Position numbers and translations under genes: made by a program. From Ochrobactrum sp. CGA5 (lineage in GTDB: Bacteria > Pseudomonadota > Alphaproteobacteria > Rhizobiales > Rhizobiaceae): DNA of 64,000 nt. The stretch is taken from NCBI RefSeq assembly GCF_006345815.1, contig NZ_VCIG01000043.1, forward strand, positions 1 through 64,000, written 5' to 3'. The stretch's first letter is position 1, and each line of letters opens with the position of its first letter. This document shows positions 1 through 8,307 of this stretch, piece by piece. The notes under the pieces are model-generated. The model had not been told where the DNA came from. It saw nothing but the letters and a program-made list of their open reading frames with translations, and did no database searches.

Positions 1-142
1 CCCCGCCTCACGACGACGCCCTTGCTGTTCGGCTAACGGTTCCCATCACCAGGGCCCGTAGAGGACTTTCACCTCCAAGTCATCGACCGGATACCATCCC
101 GGTCAAACGGTGATTGCGCACCACGCGCCATGCTCGGCGCAC
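1..142 (-). mobile_element. Group II intron, 5' end (partial)
   Basis: Read on the minus strand, the segment starts with GTGCGCC (complement of 136-142), the usual 5' boundary of group II introns. It continues with the domain-I block GAGGTGAAAGTCCTCTACGG (complement of about 57-77) and then with text close to the conserved GGGAACCGTTAGCCGAAC stretch. These are recognised features of bacterial group II intron ribozymes. The rest of the intron, including any reverse transcriptase gene, lies beyond the left edge. The boundary falls 8 nt after the terminator stem-loop of the DUF475 gene, the placement typical of class C introns. The class assignment is inference; the family call rests on motif memory. 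Confidence 0.72.
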
Positions 143-150
143 CCAACAAA

Positions 151-172
151 AAGGGCAGCCGAAGCTGCCCTT
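151..172 (-). terminator. Rho-independent terminator of the DUF475 gene
   Basis: A 9-bp stem (AAGGGCAGC / GCTGCCCTT) with a four-base loop TTCG is followed on the minus strand by TTTGTTGG. It lies 24 nt after the stop of the membrane-protein gene and directly precedes the intron boundary. Confidence 0.85.
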
Positions 173-196
173 CTAATCCAAGATCACGATACCGAT

Positions 197-1264
197 TTAG
201 TGTCCTATGACCTCTTCGGCATCTTCCTGCCAATTCGGATTCAGCCTGTTGTAGCGCAAGGAAGACATAAACGAGAGGCCGATCAAAGCCGCGCCGATAA
301 GGCCGGTGATGACTTCGGGAATATGCACAAGCGTCTGCACATACATGATGACCGCCAGAACCAGGATCGCGTAGAAAGCGCCGTGTTCAAGATAGCGGTA
401 CTGGCCGAGCGTCTTGCGCTCCACAAGCATGATGGTGAGCGAACGCACATAGAATGCTCCAATACCAAGACCGATGGCGATGATAAAAAGGTTCGTAGTC
501 AGGGCAAACGCACCGATAACACCATCGAACGAGAAGCTGGCATCCAGCACTTCGAGATAGATGAAGGCGCCCAGGCCTCCGCGGTGGACCATGTCCATCT
601 GTTCCTGCGTCGCATCCAGAACCTCGCCCAGTCCTTCGACAGCGAGGAAGGTCAGGAGACCGAACAGGGCTGCGATCAGGAAAGTGTGCGAATGCTCGGC
701 ATCAAGCTGGTAGGAGAAGAAGATGATCAGGGCGATTGCAACGCCGATCTCAACCCCCTGCACAGAAGCGAACTTCGACATGCGGCTTTCGATGACCTTG
801 ATCCAGTGCACGTCCTTTTCGACATCGAAGAAGTACTTCATGCCGACCATCAGCAGGAATGTCCCGCCAAAGGCCGCGATCCCCGTATGCGAATCCGCAA
901 TGACGCGGGCGTACTCATTCGGCTGCCAGATCGCAAGCTTCAACGCCGAGATAGGGTCGGTCCACATGGCAACCGCGACGATAGCCAGCGGGAAGACGAT
1001 GCGCATGCCAAAAACCGCAATCACGATGCCCCAGGTCAGGAAGCGATGCTGCCATTCCGGTGTCATGTCGCGCAAGATACGCGCATTGACGATAGCGTTA
1101 TCGAAAGAAAGCGAGATTTCAAGAACGCTCAAAACAGCACAGATGATGAAGATGGAGACCATTCCCCCAAAGGTGCCGGTCATTTCGTAGCCTAGCCAGA
1201 GAGCACCTGCGAGACCCAGTACGGTGAAAACCATGGGCCAGATAAAGTATCGAAGAGTGGCCAT
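197..1264 (-). CDS. TerC/DUF475 family integral membrane protein
   Basis: A 355-residue polytopic membrane protein of the TerC-like DUF475 family. Hydrophobic segments alternate through the whole chain. The family signature SFDNAIVNA lies near residue 53 and a second related repeat, SFSFDGVIGAFAL, lies in the C-terminal half, as in TerC proteins where these acidic residues sit in the membrane. TerC relatives are linked to metal-ion export or metalation at the membrane, but the substrate here is unknown. I place the start at ATG 1264; an in-frame TTG at 1294 adds ten residues but has no better ribosome site. The gene is monocistronic and ends at a strong terminator. Confidence 0.85.
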   Translation of the reverse strand: MATLRYFIWPMVFTVLGLAGALWLGYEMTGTFGGMVSIFIICAVLSVLEISLSFDNAIVNARILRDMTPEWQHRFLTWGIVIAVFGMRIVFPLAIVAVAMWTDPISALKLAIWQPNEYARVIADSHTGIAAFGGTFLLMVGMKYFFDVEKDVHWIKVIESRMSKFASVQGVEIGVAIALIIFFSYQLDAEHSHTFLIAALFGLLTFLAVEGLGEVLDATQEQMDMVHRGGLGAFIYLEVLDASFSFDGVIGAFALTTNLFIIAIGLGIGAFYVRSLTIMLVERKTLGQYRYLEHGAFYAILVLAVIMYVQTLVHIPEVITGLIGAALIGLSFMSSLRYNRLNPNWQEDAEEVIGH

Positions 1265-1294
1265 TGCAAACCATCGAATTATTATTGTTATCAA

Positions 1295-1675
1295 ACGGAA
1301 ACTTGCACCGGCCGCTACAACGAACGTCCCGCGAAGCGGTATCCGCTTCCCGTCGCGCGCTCTACCTGACCACTGCTCTTCCCGCCAAGGCGTAGAGGCT
1401 ATGTAAGAAGGCCATGAGATGCAAACAAGAGAAAGCGTGGCAATAATTTGGCTTCTTTGCGGATTTGATGTGCTGAAACATTTCGTTACTATTTCGTGAT
1501 ACTAAACTCCAACGACTTCGCAATCGCACCTGCTCGCCATCACAATAAAATCGGCTGAAGCGTTAGATTTGTACGAATTGTCGCGTGGCGAAAACTTTGT
1601 CTCAACATACATTCACAGGGTGGGTGGCAAACCGCTATCGGCGACGCACCATTCAGAAATAAGGATATTCAGCAG
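1295..1675. other. Intergenic region, no gene seen
   Basis: About 380 bases between divergent genes. It must hold the promoters of the DUF475 gene (minus) and of the 1676 gene (plus). I see no convincing coding frame, RNA gene or strong hairpin here. Confidence 0.5.
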
Positions 1676-1945
1676 ATGATTGCTCCGGAAGAGCTACAGC
1701 GTCGGATAGAAAAAAGACTCGCCGAGAGCAGTTTTTCACAATCGGAACTTCTGATCAGAAGGGCGCATCGCACGGCCCAGGAAGGCAAAAACGGATCAGC
1801 CTCTATAGCTGATGCACTGTTGAAAGAAGCCGGTTCGCAAGTAGGTCTACAGGAGCTTTCTGATATAATCGACCACCGGCCCTGGTTGCTGGAAACCATC
1901 ATCAACGGTACGGGGATCAAGGGCGGTAACTCCGGCCATCATTAG
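1676..1945 (+). CDS. Small hypothetical protein
   Basis: An 89-residue soluble protein that I do not recognise. ATG 1676 is preceded by AAGGA about 10 nt upstream. The first 35 residues are charged and predicted helical (EELQRRIEKRLAESSFSQSE); the C-terminal tail is Gly/Asn/His. There is no signal peptide or membrane segment. A small helix-turn-helix protein gene follows 150 bp downstream on the same strand, so both may belong to one regulatory locus, but this is only proximity. Confidence 0.6.
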   Translation: MIAPEELQRRIEKRLAESSFSQSELLIRRAHRTAQEGKNGSASIADALLKEAGSQVGLQELSDIIDHRPWLLETIINGTGIKGGNSGHH

Positions 1946-2094
1946 AGCGATCCCGAAATCCGTTTCACAATTTTCTGGACGCGCGCTTCGAAACAAACAT
2001 TTATGGTGCCGATCTGTTTCAGTCGGATTGCAATGCCCCTAGAATATTTCCAGCATTTGTCTTTCGTACATAACCGCAACGGGAGAACCATACG

Positions 2095-2394
2095 ATGATA
2101 ACCGGACCTCAATGCCGTGCTGCCAGAGCCCTTGTGGAATTCTCGCGTGATCGTCTGGCTCAACTATCCGGCATCGACACTGCGACCATCGAGCAATTCG
2201 AACGCAAGCTCGGCAAGCCAGCGGATGAACAAATAAAAGCATTGGCCGATGCGTTGGAAAAAGCGGGAGCACTGTTCATCCCCGAAAACGGCGGCGGCGC
2301 TGGCGTGCGCCTGAAGTTCAATCGGTCGGAAACTCGGCGCATCGCCAATTTGGAAAATGAGGGTGGTCCGACTGCTTTCGATGAGGTGCCTTAG
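2095..2394 (+). CDS. Small XRE-type helix-turn-helix protein
   Basis: A 99-residue protein with one N-terminal helix-turn-helix at roughly residues 5-60: CRAARALVEFSRDRLAQLSG followed by a recognition-helix-like segment TATIEQFERK. This matches the short XRE/Cro-type regulators common in alphaproteobacteria. The C-terminal 35 residues are non-conserved (GGGAGVRLKFNRSE). A GGAGA ribosome site lies 9 nt before ATG 2095. It probably binds DNA as a dimer; the target is unknown. The palindrome at 2446-2473 directly downstream can act as its terminator. Confidence 0.75.
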   Translation: MITGPQCRAARALVEFSRDRLAQLSGIDTATIEQFERKLGKPADEQIKALADALEKAGALFIPENGGGAGVRLKFNRSETRRIANLENEGGPTAFDEVP

Positions 2395-2445
2395 CAGAAC
2401 CCTCTTTTCAGGAACTTATTCTGAAAGTGACTGCACAAATAAAAA

Positions 2446-2473
2446 GAGCGCCGACCCGATCGGATCGGCGCTC
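2446..2473. repeat. GAGCGC/GATC palindromic repeat, terminator-like
   Basis: Perfect 9-bp arms GAGCGCCGA (2446-2454) and TCGGCGCTC (2465-2473) around a GATC-containing centre. It lies between two convergent genes and is one copy of a palindrome family also found at 11551-11589, 19364-19408 and 59172-59211. Confidence 0.7.
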
Positions 2474-2496
2474 CAAACTTCGAACCCCCCAGAAGA

Positions 2497-3606
2497 CTAC
2501 TTGCCGGTCAGTGCTGGAGGAGCCAGCCGCGGCTGCATCTTGATCGTCACCATGTCCTTGGCATCAAGATCATAATCTTTGAAAGCCACGCCACGCAGGA
2601 CCTGATCGTCATAGGTTTTGACGTAGTAAATCATGTTTTTCATGTCGGCAATGCTTGTCCACTGCGTATATTCGAGTGGTGCGCCTGGCTCGACAATCCA
2701 TCCCTTGGGAATGTCAAAATTATTAGCGATATGCTCTGCCAAGCGTACACTTTGCGGACCGCTCGGCACTTTTGCCGCCGACAAAACGAAAGCCGCTGCA
2801 CGGACAAACCTTGACGGAGGCGTGGTATCACCGGGAACGCCCAACATACCGGAACCCTCACCCAGCGGCTTGAACGTTGCACCATTCACAGTCAAAGGCT
2901 GGTTGTTCTCCGGTGACAGATGAACATAATTGCGCAAATTGGTCATATGCCAGTCAAAGGAAGGGGCATTCGTCATCACGCCAAGCGGATTGTCATAGAC
3001 CTTGAGTTTGCCATCAATCGGCTCGATAACAATCGATGCGCCGGTTGCATCGTGCAGTGTGTAATGCATAGGCGGCGTGAGCCCCATATTGGGCTGCTTC
3101 ACATCAATAACATCAACCCCGGCGAGTGCATCCTTCACTTCAGCGACAGTTGAAAAATTGGTTAGAGCCCAGCTGAGAAACTCCCAAGGAGCAAGGCTGT
3201 TTTCCGGCTTGGCTGTGGAAGGATCCTGAAACTTGGCGAAATCCGGGAAATAAAGGATGCCGCCGGCAAGCCCCTTCTCATTCAGGCCATCGGTGAGAGC
3301 AGGAACACCAAAGGCATTCATGCCGATCACGGCATACTTGCTTTTCCATTGCTTGCCGGGCTTCGCGTTGGCAGCGGTTGCAGTGAAAGCGTAGTTTCGC
3401 GGAACGACGATCATATCAGACTTGAGTTCGAACGCGAACTCCATCGTGCGCCCATAGACCATGCCGCCATCACTCGTCGGGAGAACGAAGCTGGTGCAGG
3501 CGAATGCTGCCTGAGGAGCGACGAGAGCCACAGCGATGAGAGCCGTTGCAGCACCCCGCGCAAACATCCGGCGAGACGATTTCCAGATAGACTGTTTCGT
3601 TTTCAT
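2497..3606 (-). CDS. Choloylglycine hydrolase family protein (Ntn hydrolase), copy 1
   Basis: A 369-residue secreted protein of the choloylglycine/penicillin V acylase family, which cleaves linear amide bonds such as those of conjugated bile salts. A signal peptide (KSSRRMFARGAATALIAVAL) ends at AFA before Cys37, the expected N-terminal nucleophile (CTSFVLPTSDGG). The active-site stretch is GRTMEF, with Glu where most members have Asp; the MTNAPSF motif is the conserved Asn loop. Start chosen at ATG 3606, which has a GAGG site 6 nt upstream; a longer frame lacks one. Brucella has a known bile-resistance enzyme of this family. A second paralogue lies 2.8 kb away. Confidence 0.9.
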   Translation of the reverse strand: MKTKQSIWKSSRRMFARGAATALIAVALVAPQAAFACTSFVLPTSDGGMVYGRTMEFAFELKSDMIVVPRNYAFTATAANAKPGKQWKSKYAVIGMNAFGVPALTDGLNEKGLAGGILYFPDFAKFQDPSTAKPENSLAPWEFLSWALTNFSTVAEVKDALAGVDVIDVKQPNMGLTPPMHYTLHDATGASIVIEPIDGKLKVYDNPLGVMTNAPSFDWHMTNLRNYVHLSPENNQPLTVNGATFKPLGEGSGMLGVPGDTTPPSRFVRAAAFVLSAAKVPSGPQSVRLAEHIANNFDIPKGWIVEPGAPLEYTQWTSIADMKNMIYYVKTYDDQVLRGVAFKDYDLDAKDMVTIKMQPRLAPPALTGK

Positions 3607-3848
3607 GATGACCTCGTTACTCCACGATTTGTCATTTCTAAAATTGCCCAATTAATTTCTCCAGGCCTCAAGGAGTCCTGTTTACACCGCAAATAGATGA
3701 CTGCACCTACTGAAAGTCAACAGAACAAACCTTAATATAAGTATCAATTTTCAGTTTATTTCTCCGAATGATTAACATATATATGGAAAAAGATTTGAAT
3801 CCGATGTATTATCGAAGTTGCTAATACATAAGCTAGGGGGTTTTTTCA

Positions 3849-4700
3849 GTGGAAGACAGAAGATTGCGTAACGATAGCGGGAATTTACTGGTGAAATTCT
3901 CCATCTGCATTATATTAGTTATAACTGCTTTAATGGGTGCGTCAGCCGCATCGTTCGCTGCGGATGCTTTGAAGCCGCAACCAGAGATCAAGGATCAGCA
4001 GCGCTGGCGCGTGGTTTTCAGTCCTTATGTCTGGGGTGCTTCGCTGAACGGCAAAGCAAGTCTTCTCGGACGCAGCACGGATGTGAGTGTCCCCTTTAGC
4101 GAAATTCTCGATAATCTCGATATGAGCTTTATGGGCAATGTCGATATCAACAACGGTACGATAGGTTTCTTTGTCGATGGCCAGTACGTCAAGACCAGCC
4201 AGGACGAGAACCTCCGGGACAATGAGCTTGCCCTGGACATCAAGACCACGGTTCTGTCAGTCGGCGCTTACTACCGTATTTATGAGCAACAGCTCGAAGG
4301 AACGACACTATTCGGAAACCAGCGCGTTTTTGCAATAGAACCAACCGTCGGTGTTCGTTGGACCCAGTTGGAGGCAGGACTTGAAGTCGGCCCTTACAGC
4401 GGATCGCGCAAGGTGGATTGGACTGATCCATTCATCGGCACACGTGTCTTCTATGACATCAATGATCGGTGGAATATTTTTGCGGAAGCCGACATTGGCG
4501 GCTTCGGAGCCGGGACCAAACTCAGCGCCAACGGCCAGATTTATCTCGGTTACCGCACGCTTGTCTTTAATGTCCCTACGACATTTCGCGTCGGTTATCG
4601 GGCGCTCTATCAGGATTACAAGGACGACGAAACGTCCGAGAATTTCAAATATGACGTGACCCAGCACGGGCCGGTCATCGGTTTCTCTGTCTCGTTCTAA
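3849..4700 (+). CDS. Outer-membrane beta-barrel-type protein, function unknown
   Basis: A 283-residue exported protein. GTG 3849 is preceded by AGGGGG at a fitting distance. A signal sequence (FSICIILVITALMGASA) ends near AASFAADA at about residue 38. The mature part alternates polar and aromatic/hydrophobic residues, has repeated glycines (GTIGFFVDGQYV, GYRTLVFNVPTTFRVGYR), and ends in FSVSF with a C-terminal Phe; these are marks of outer-membrane barrels. I cannot name a family. It stands alone with its own promoter region (AT-rich 3652-3848) and terminator (4730-4752). Confidence 0.75.
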   Translation: MEDRRLRNDSGNLLVKFSICIILVITALMGASAASFAADALKPQPEIKDQQRWRVVFSPYVWGASLNGKASLLGRSTDVSVPFSEILDNLDMSFMGNVDINNGTIGFFVDGQYVKTSQDENLRDNELALDIKTTVLSVGAYYRIYEQQLEGTTLFGNQRVFAIEPTVGVRWTQLEAGLEVGPYSGSRKVDWTDPFIGTRVFYDINDRWNIFAEADIGGFGAGTKLSANGQIYLGYRTLVFNVPTTFRVGYRALYQDYKDDETSENFKYDVTQHGPVIGFSVSF

Positions 4701-4729
4701 TTTGCGACAGAACTAGTTTCGTGTGTTTC

Positions 4730-4752
4730 GCCCGCCGGCAAAGTCGGCGGGC
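4730..4752 (+). terminator. Rho-independent terminator
   Basis: 8-bp stem GCCCGCCG/CGGCGGGC followed by TTTTTATT, 30 nt after the stop of the outer-membrane-type gene. Confidence 0.88.
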
Positions 4753-4837
4753 TTTTTATTCACGCCTATTGATCAGCTCTAAGTAAAATTCAACGACTTT
4801 CCATAATAATAAGCTCCATCTCACGTGGGGGAAATGA

Positions 4838-5602
4838 ATGACTTATATCTTCGAGCTGCCGACTTACCTTTCTTTTATGGCCTTCGCCGTACTTGGAATT
4901 GTGTTCTACGCCGTTGGACGCTTCGCACTCGACATGTTGTCCAAGCATGCCGCTAACGACGTTCTATCTATTCCAATCGGCGCCTTCATCAGCACCATTG
5001 CAACAGCCTGGGCCTTGTCGCTCGGTTTTGTTGCCGCCGATATCTGGAGCGTCAACTCGCGAGCCGATCAGGCTATCAGTGAAGAGCGTTCAGCCATTTC
5101 TCGCCTCATCGGCACGTCCAAAACAGAAATACTGAACGCACCCAAACTTACTGCCGCGCTTACCGGCTATCGCCTTGCTGTAATCAATGATGAATGGCGC
5201 GAGAAGATCAATGTCGAGCCGGCCGGTTCCGTCGAAACCGCATTACAGAACATAAGGCGCGAGATCATTAATCTTGCGCGTAGCGATGTACCTTCTCCAG
5301 TTATCTCCCAACTTATCAATGATTTCGATGAACTGCAGGACGCGCGCAATACGCGTCTGGCCGTCGGATCGACCTCAATCGACTATTACAAATGGTATCT
5401 CGTACTTTCTCTGACATTCCTCACGGCGATAACCATCGCAGCAACCCATGCAGACCGCGTGCGAGCTGGTGTAAAAGCACTCGTCATTTATTCGCTAACG
5501 GCTTCATTCTGCCTCTGGATACTCGCAATCCACGCCAATCCCTATCAGGGACTGGAACGCCTTGAGCCGTCTCTCCTTTTCACCAGTCACAAACGTAGCT
5601 AA
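4838..5602 (+). CDS. DUF4239-type membrane protein
   Basis: A 254-residue integral membrane protein with a layout matching the bestrophin-like DUF4239 group. Two hydrophobic helices near the N terminus (residues about 10-30 and 45-70), a long soluble central domain (residues 75-185, rich in Arg/Glu) and two C-terminal helices (about 188-235). GGGGGA precedes ATG 4838 by 5 nt. No function is established for the family. It stands between unrelated secreted proteins and may be transcribed with the gene at 5681, 78 bp downstream. Confidence 0.75.
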   Translation: MTYIFELPTYLSFMAFAVLGIVFYAVGRFALDMLSKHAANDVLSIPIGAFISTIATAWALSLGFVAADIWSVNSRADQAISEERSAISRLIGTSKTEILNAPKLTAALTGYRLAVINDEWREKINVEPAGSVETALQNIRREIINLARSDVPSPVISQLINDFDELQDARNTRLAVGSTSIDYYKWYLVLSLTFLTAITIAATHADRVRAGVKALVIYSLTASFCLWILAIHANPYQGLERLEPSLLFTSHKRS

Positions 5603-5680
5603 GCTATTGAGAGATTCGACCTGCTTTATCTTACTGAAATTGCAGTGAACTTTTTCAATCGAACGCGGAGCAGCGATTTG

Positions 5681-6241
5681 ATGAAACTTCTGGGCCTAAG
5701 CGCCCTCATAGGTTTGGGATTGCCAGCCGGACTGGCTTCGGCACAGACCTTCAGCGTCTGTCATGGTTATGAATGCCATTACCGAACCAAGGTTACACTG
5801 ACCGCAAAGGACCAGCAGCGCATACGTAACCTCATGCGGAATGGCAGTCGCAGCGCAGAAAGCGAGCGGAAAGCACTTCGGACGGCAGTTGCAATCTTTG
5901 AAAAGCGTAGCACCGCCTTCGTCGGCGTACAGGACAAGCCGAGAATGCAGTTTGGCAAGGCCCGCATCAGGGGCCAGATGGATTGCATCGATGAATCGAC
6001 CAATACCGATAACTTCCTGCGTTATCTGCAAGCACGCGGTTGGCTGAAGCACCACACGGTCGCGCGCCGCACGTCACGCGGTGCTTTTCTCGACGGTCGC
6101 TACCCGCATTGGACGGCTGTCGTTGAAGACACGCAGGGCCAGAAATGGGCTGTCGATTCCTGGTATGAGGCAGGCGGTGGACTGCCAGACATCATGCCGC
6201 TCAAGCAATGGAAGCAGCGCGGATACATGGGGGAGCGTTAG
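5681..6241 (+). CDS. Secreted protein with transglutaminase-like Cys-His-Asp pattern
   Basis: A 186-residue exported protein. I start it at ATG 5681 (GGAG 10 nt upstream), giving a clean signal peptide MKLLGLSALIGLGLPAGLAS ending near AQT; a GTG at 5645 gives a poorer N terminus. The mature part carries Cys102 in GQMDCIDES, His143 in YPHWTAVVED and Asp159 in KWAVDSWY. This spacing and context resemble the Cys-His-Asp triad of transglutaminase-like cysteine peptidases. Two more cysteines (CHGYEC, residues 27 and 32) may form a disulphide. The family is not one I can name; the enzyme assignment is inference. Confidence 0.72.
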   Translation: MKLLGLSALIGLGLPAGLASAQTFSVCHGYECHYRTKVTLTAKDQQRIRNLMRNGSRSAESERKALRTAVAIFEKRSTAFVGVQDKPRMQFGKARIRGQMDCIDESTNTDNFLRYLQARGWLKHHTVARRTSRGAFLDGRYPHWTAVVEDTQGQKWAVDSWYEAGGGLPDIMPLKQWKQRGYMGER

Positions 6242-6396
6242 AGCGTGTTTCACTTCGATCGTATCACGCACTAAAACCCGTGTGCCTATCTTTCCGCTTA
6301 CAAACACTGCCTTATATCACGCTGCGAGGGCACTCGCCCAATAACGAACGGGCATCCTGCCCCAGAGATTAGGGGCATCCACAGAGGGGACGATCC

Positions 6397-7464
6397 ATGC
6401 CGATTTTGAAGCGGTCTTTTTCCAGCATATGCACCACAGCGCTTGTTGCAGGTAGCATGTTTGCCGCGCCAATTGCCGAAGCCTGCACACGTTTCGTATA
6501 TCACGGGACCAACGATCAGGTGATGACCGCCCGATCCATGGATTGGAAAGTGGATGTTGCAACCAATCTCTGGATATTCCCACGCGGCATGAAACGTTCC
6601 GGCGAGGCGGGCGAGAACTCGCTTCATTGGACATCCAAATATGGTAGCGTTATCGCCTCGGGCTACGATATTTCCACAACAGACGGTCTGAACGAAGCAG
6701 GACTTTCCGTTGGCGTCCTGTGGCTGGTCGAATCCGAGTATCCAAAATATGACGGCAGCACCCCGGGCCTCAGCATCGCGGCATGGGCACAATATGTGCT
6801 CGATAACTTTGCCACAGTCGACGAAGCGGTCAAAAACCTCCGCACAGAACCTTTTACCATCGTGACGGATAACGTTCCCGGCGAAGATAGGCTGGCGACT
6901 TTGCATCTGGCCATATCAGATTCCACCGGTGACAGTGCGATCATCGAATACATCAACGGTAAGCAGGTGATCCATCACGGCAGGCAATATCAAGTGATGA
7001 CCAACTCGCCGACCTACGACGAACAACTGGCGCTCAACTCCTACTGGACGCAGATTGGTGGCACCGTCATGCTGCCGGGCACCAACCGCGCTTCCGACCG
7101 GTTCGCACGCGCATCGTTCTATGTAAACGCCGTCCCGAAAACAGAAGATCCTGTCAAGTCGATTGCCAGTGTTTTCAGCGTCATTCGGAACACATCGGTT
7201 CCATTTGGCCTGACGACACCTGACCAGCCAAACATTTCCTCAACACGTTGGCGGACGGTGGCTGACCAGAAGCGCAAGCTCTATTTCTTTGAATCCGCTT
7301 TGACACCCAATGTCTTTTGGGTCGACTTGAAGGACATCGACTTCTCACCAGAGACCGGGAAGGTCAAGAAACTCGACCTTGGCCCCAATCAAACCAACAC
7401 CTTCAATGGTGTCGTCAACGACAGTTTCAAGGAAAGCGAGCCCTTCAAGTTCCTCGGCCTCTGA
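6397..7464 (+). CDS. Choloylglycine hydrolase family protein (Ntn hydrolase), copy 2
   Basis: A 355-residue paralogue of the gene at 2497-3606. A signal peptide (SICTTALVAGSMFAAPIAEA) precedes Cys30, the N-terminal nucleophile after cleavage (CTRFVYHG). The active-site segment is ARSMDW, with the canonical Asp, and MTNSPTYDE supplies the conserved Asn loop; TSKYGSV and DGLNEAGLSVG are also family blocks. ATG 6397 follows GAGGGGA. It is expected to act in the periplasm on amides such as conjugated bile acids or acyl-homoserine lactones; the substrate is not determined by sequence. Confidence 0.9.
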   Translation: MPILKRSFSSICTTALVAGSMFAAPIAEACTRFVYHGTNDQVMTARSMDWKVDVATNLWIFPRGMKRSGEAGENSLHWTSKYGSVIASGYDISTTDGLNEAGLSVGVLWLVESEYPKYDGSTPGLSIAAWAQYVLDNFATVDEAVKNLRTEPFTIVTDNVPGEDRLATLHLAISDSTGDSAIIEYINGKQVIHHGRQYQVMTNSPTYDEQLALNSYWTQIGGTVMLPGTNRASDRFARASFYVNAVPKTEDPVKSIASVFSVIRNTSVPFGLTTPDQPNISSTRWRTVADQKRKLYFFESALTPNVFWVDLKDIDFSPETGKVKKLDLGPNQTNTFNGVVNDSFKESEPFKFLGL

Positions 7465-7547
7465 GCGGATTCTGCAATTTTCTGCTGAACCAATCGCGCT
7501 CCGTTGCGTTAGTTTATCATAACCAACCCAGAACGGAGGAACCACCA

Positions 7548-7757
7548 ATGGACTGGAATCGCGTTGAAGGAAACTGGAAACAGGCCAAGGGTAAGATCAA
7601 GGAACAGTGGGGTAAACTCACCGACGACGATCTTGACCAGATCAATGGCCGACGCGAGCAGCTGGAAGGTAAAATCCAAGAGCGCTACGGCATAGAGAAG
7701 GACCGCGTGCGCTCCGAGCTGGATGATTGGTATAGTCGCCAGACCTGGCTTTCATAA
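7548..7757 (+). CDS. CsbD family stress protein
   Basis: A 69-residue protein of the CsbD family, small helical hydrophilic proteins often induced by general stress. It starts MDWNRVEGNWKQAKGKIKEQ, the hallmark of the family, and continues with WGKLTDDDLDQINGRREQLE, as usual. CGGAGGA lies 8 nt before ATG 7548. The molecular function of CsbD is unknown. A terminator follows at 7779-7798. It lies 83 bp after the hydrolase gene and could be cotranscribed with it or have its own stress promoter. Confidence 0.93.
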   Translation: MDWNRVEGNWKQAKGKIKEQWGKLTDDDLDQINGRREQLEGKIQERYGIEKDRVRSELDDWYSRQTWLS

Positions 7758-7778
7758 AGCCGCCCCTTTCAAGACGAA

Positions 7779-7798
7779 GCCCTGCCAGTCGGCAGGGC
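7779..7798 (+). terminator. Rho-independent terminator
   Basis: 8-bp stem GCCCTGCC/GGCAGGGC with loop AGTC, followed by TTTCTT. It ends the csbD-family transcript and lies between convergent genes. Confidence 0.88.
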
Positions 7799-7809
7799 TT
7801 TCTTGATTG

Positions 7810-8307
7810 CTATTGGCAGCGATCCACACGCTGCAGAGACGCCGACAGCCCCATCAGAGAAAACGTATAGCGGGTTTTTGTACCGCGTGCTGAGGTCGCC
7901 TGCACGTTGAGCGTTTTGCCCGCGCGCATGGCACGCACAAGCTTCGCTTCATCGGCAACATTTTCCGCCCATGCGCGGTTCCCCTCGCTAAAAAAAGGAA
8001 AACGAGCGCCGTCTACCATCACGTTGACCGAACTATTGGCCTTAAGCTGATAGCCCATCACCAATTGCGGACTATATTGGCCATCCGCTTTGGAAATAAT
8101 CACGAAATTGTCGCCGTGCCGCACACCCGTCGGATGAAAATTGATCGGCACGGTCAGAGCGTAACATTTGCTACCAGCAAGCTCGGTGTTCTGGTAAACA
8201 CCCCAATCGCGGAATTCACCCAAATAACTTGTCTTCGCTGAAGCCGCGAGAGAACTCGCCACCAACCCCGCCAATGCCAGCGCTACGGTGGTTGCATTTT
8301 TTCTCAT
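7810..8307 (-). CDS. Invasion-associated locus B (IalB) family protein
   Basis: A 165-residue exported protein of the IalB family, named after the Bartonella invasion locus and widespread in Rhizobiales. Signal peptide ALALAGLVASSLAASA ends near residue 24. Family blocks are the N-terminal FRDWGVYQ, the SKCYAL segment and the closing Cys (VDRCQ), the two cysteines probably forming a disulphide. Mature IalB proteins are small soluble beta-rich domains in the periplasm or outer membrane; their biochemical role is unclear. Convergent with the csbD-family gene, 50 bp apart. Confidence 0.88.
   Translation of the reverse strand: MRKNATTVALALAGLVASSLAASAKTSYLGEFRDWGVYQNTELAGSKCYALTVPINFHPTGVRHGDNFVIISKADGQYSPQLVMGYQLKANSSVNVMVDGARFPFFSEGNRAWAENVADEAKLVRAMRAGKTLNVQATSARGTKTRYTFSLMGLSASLQRVDRCQ

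Noticed and set aside
110-1195. 361-codon plus-strand frame opposite the DUF475 gene
   Set aside because: It is the antisense reading of a clear membrane-protein gene; the translation is rich in Asp/His/Arg as expected of a shadow frame.
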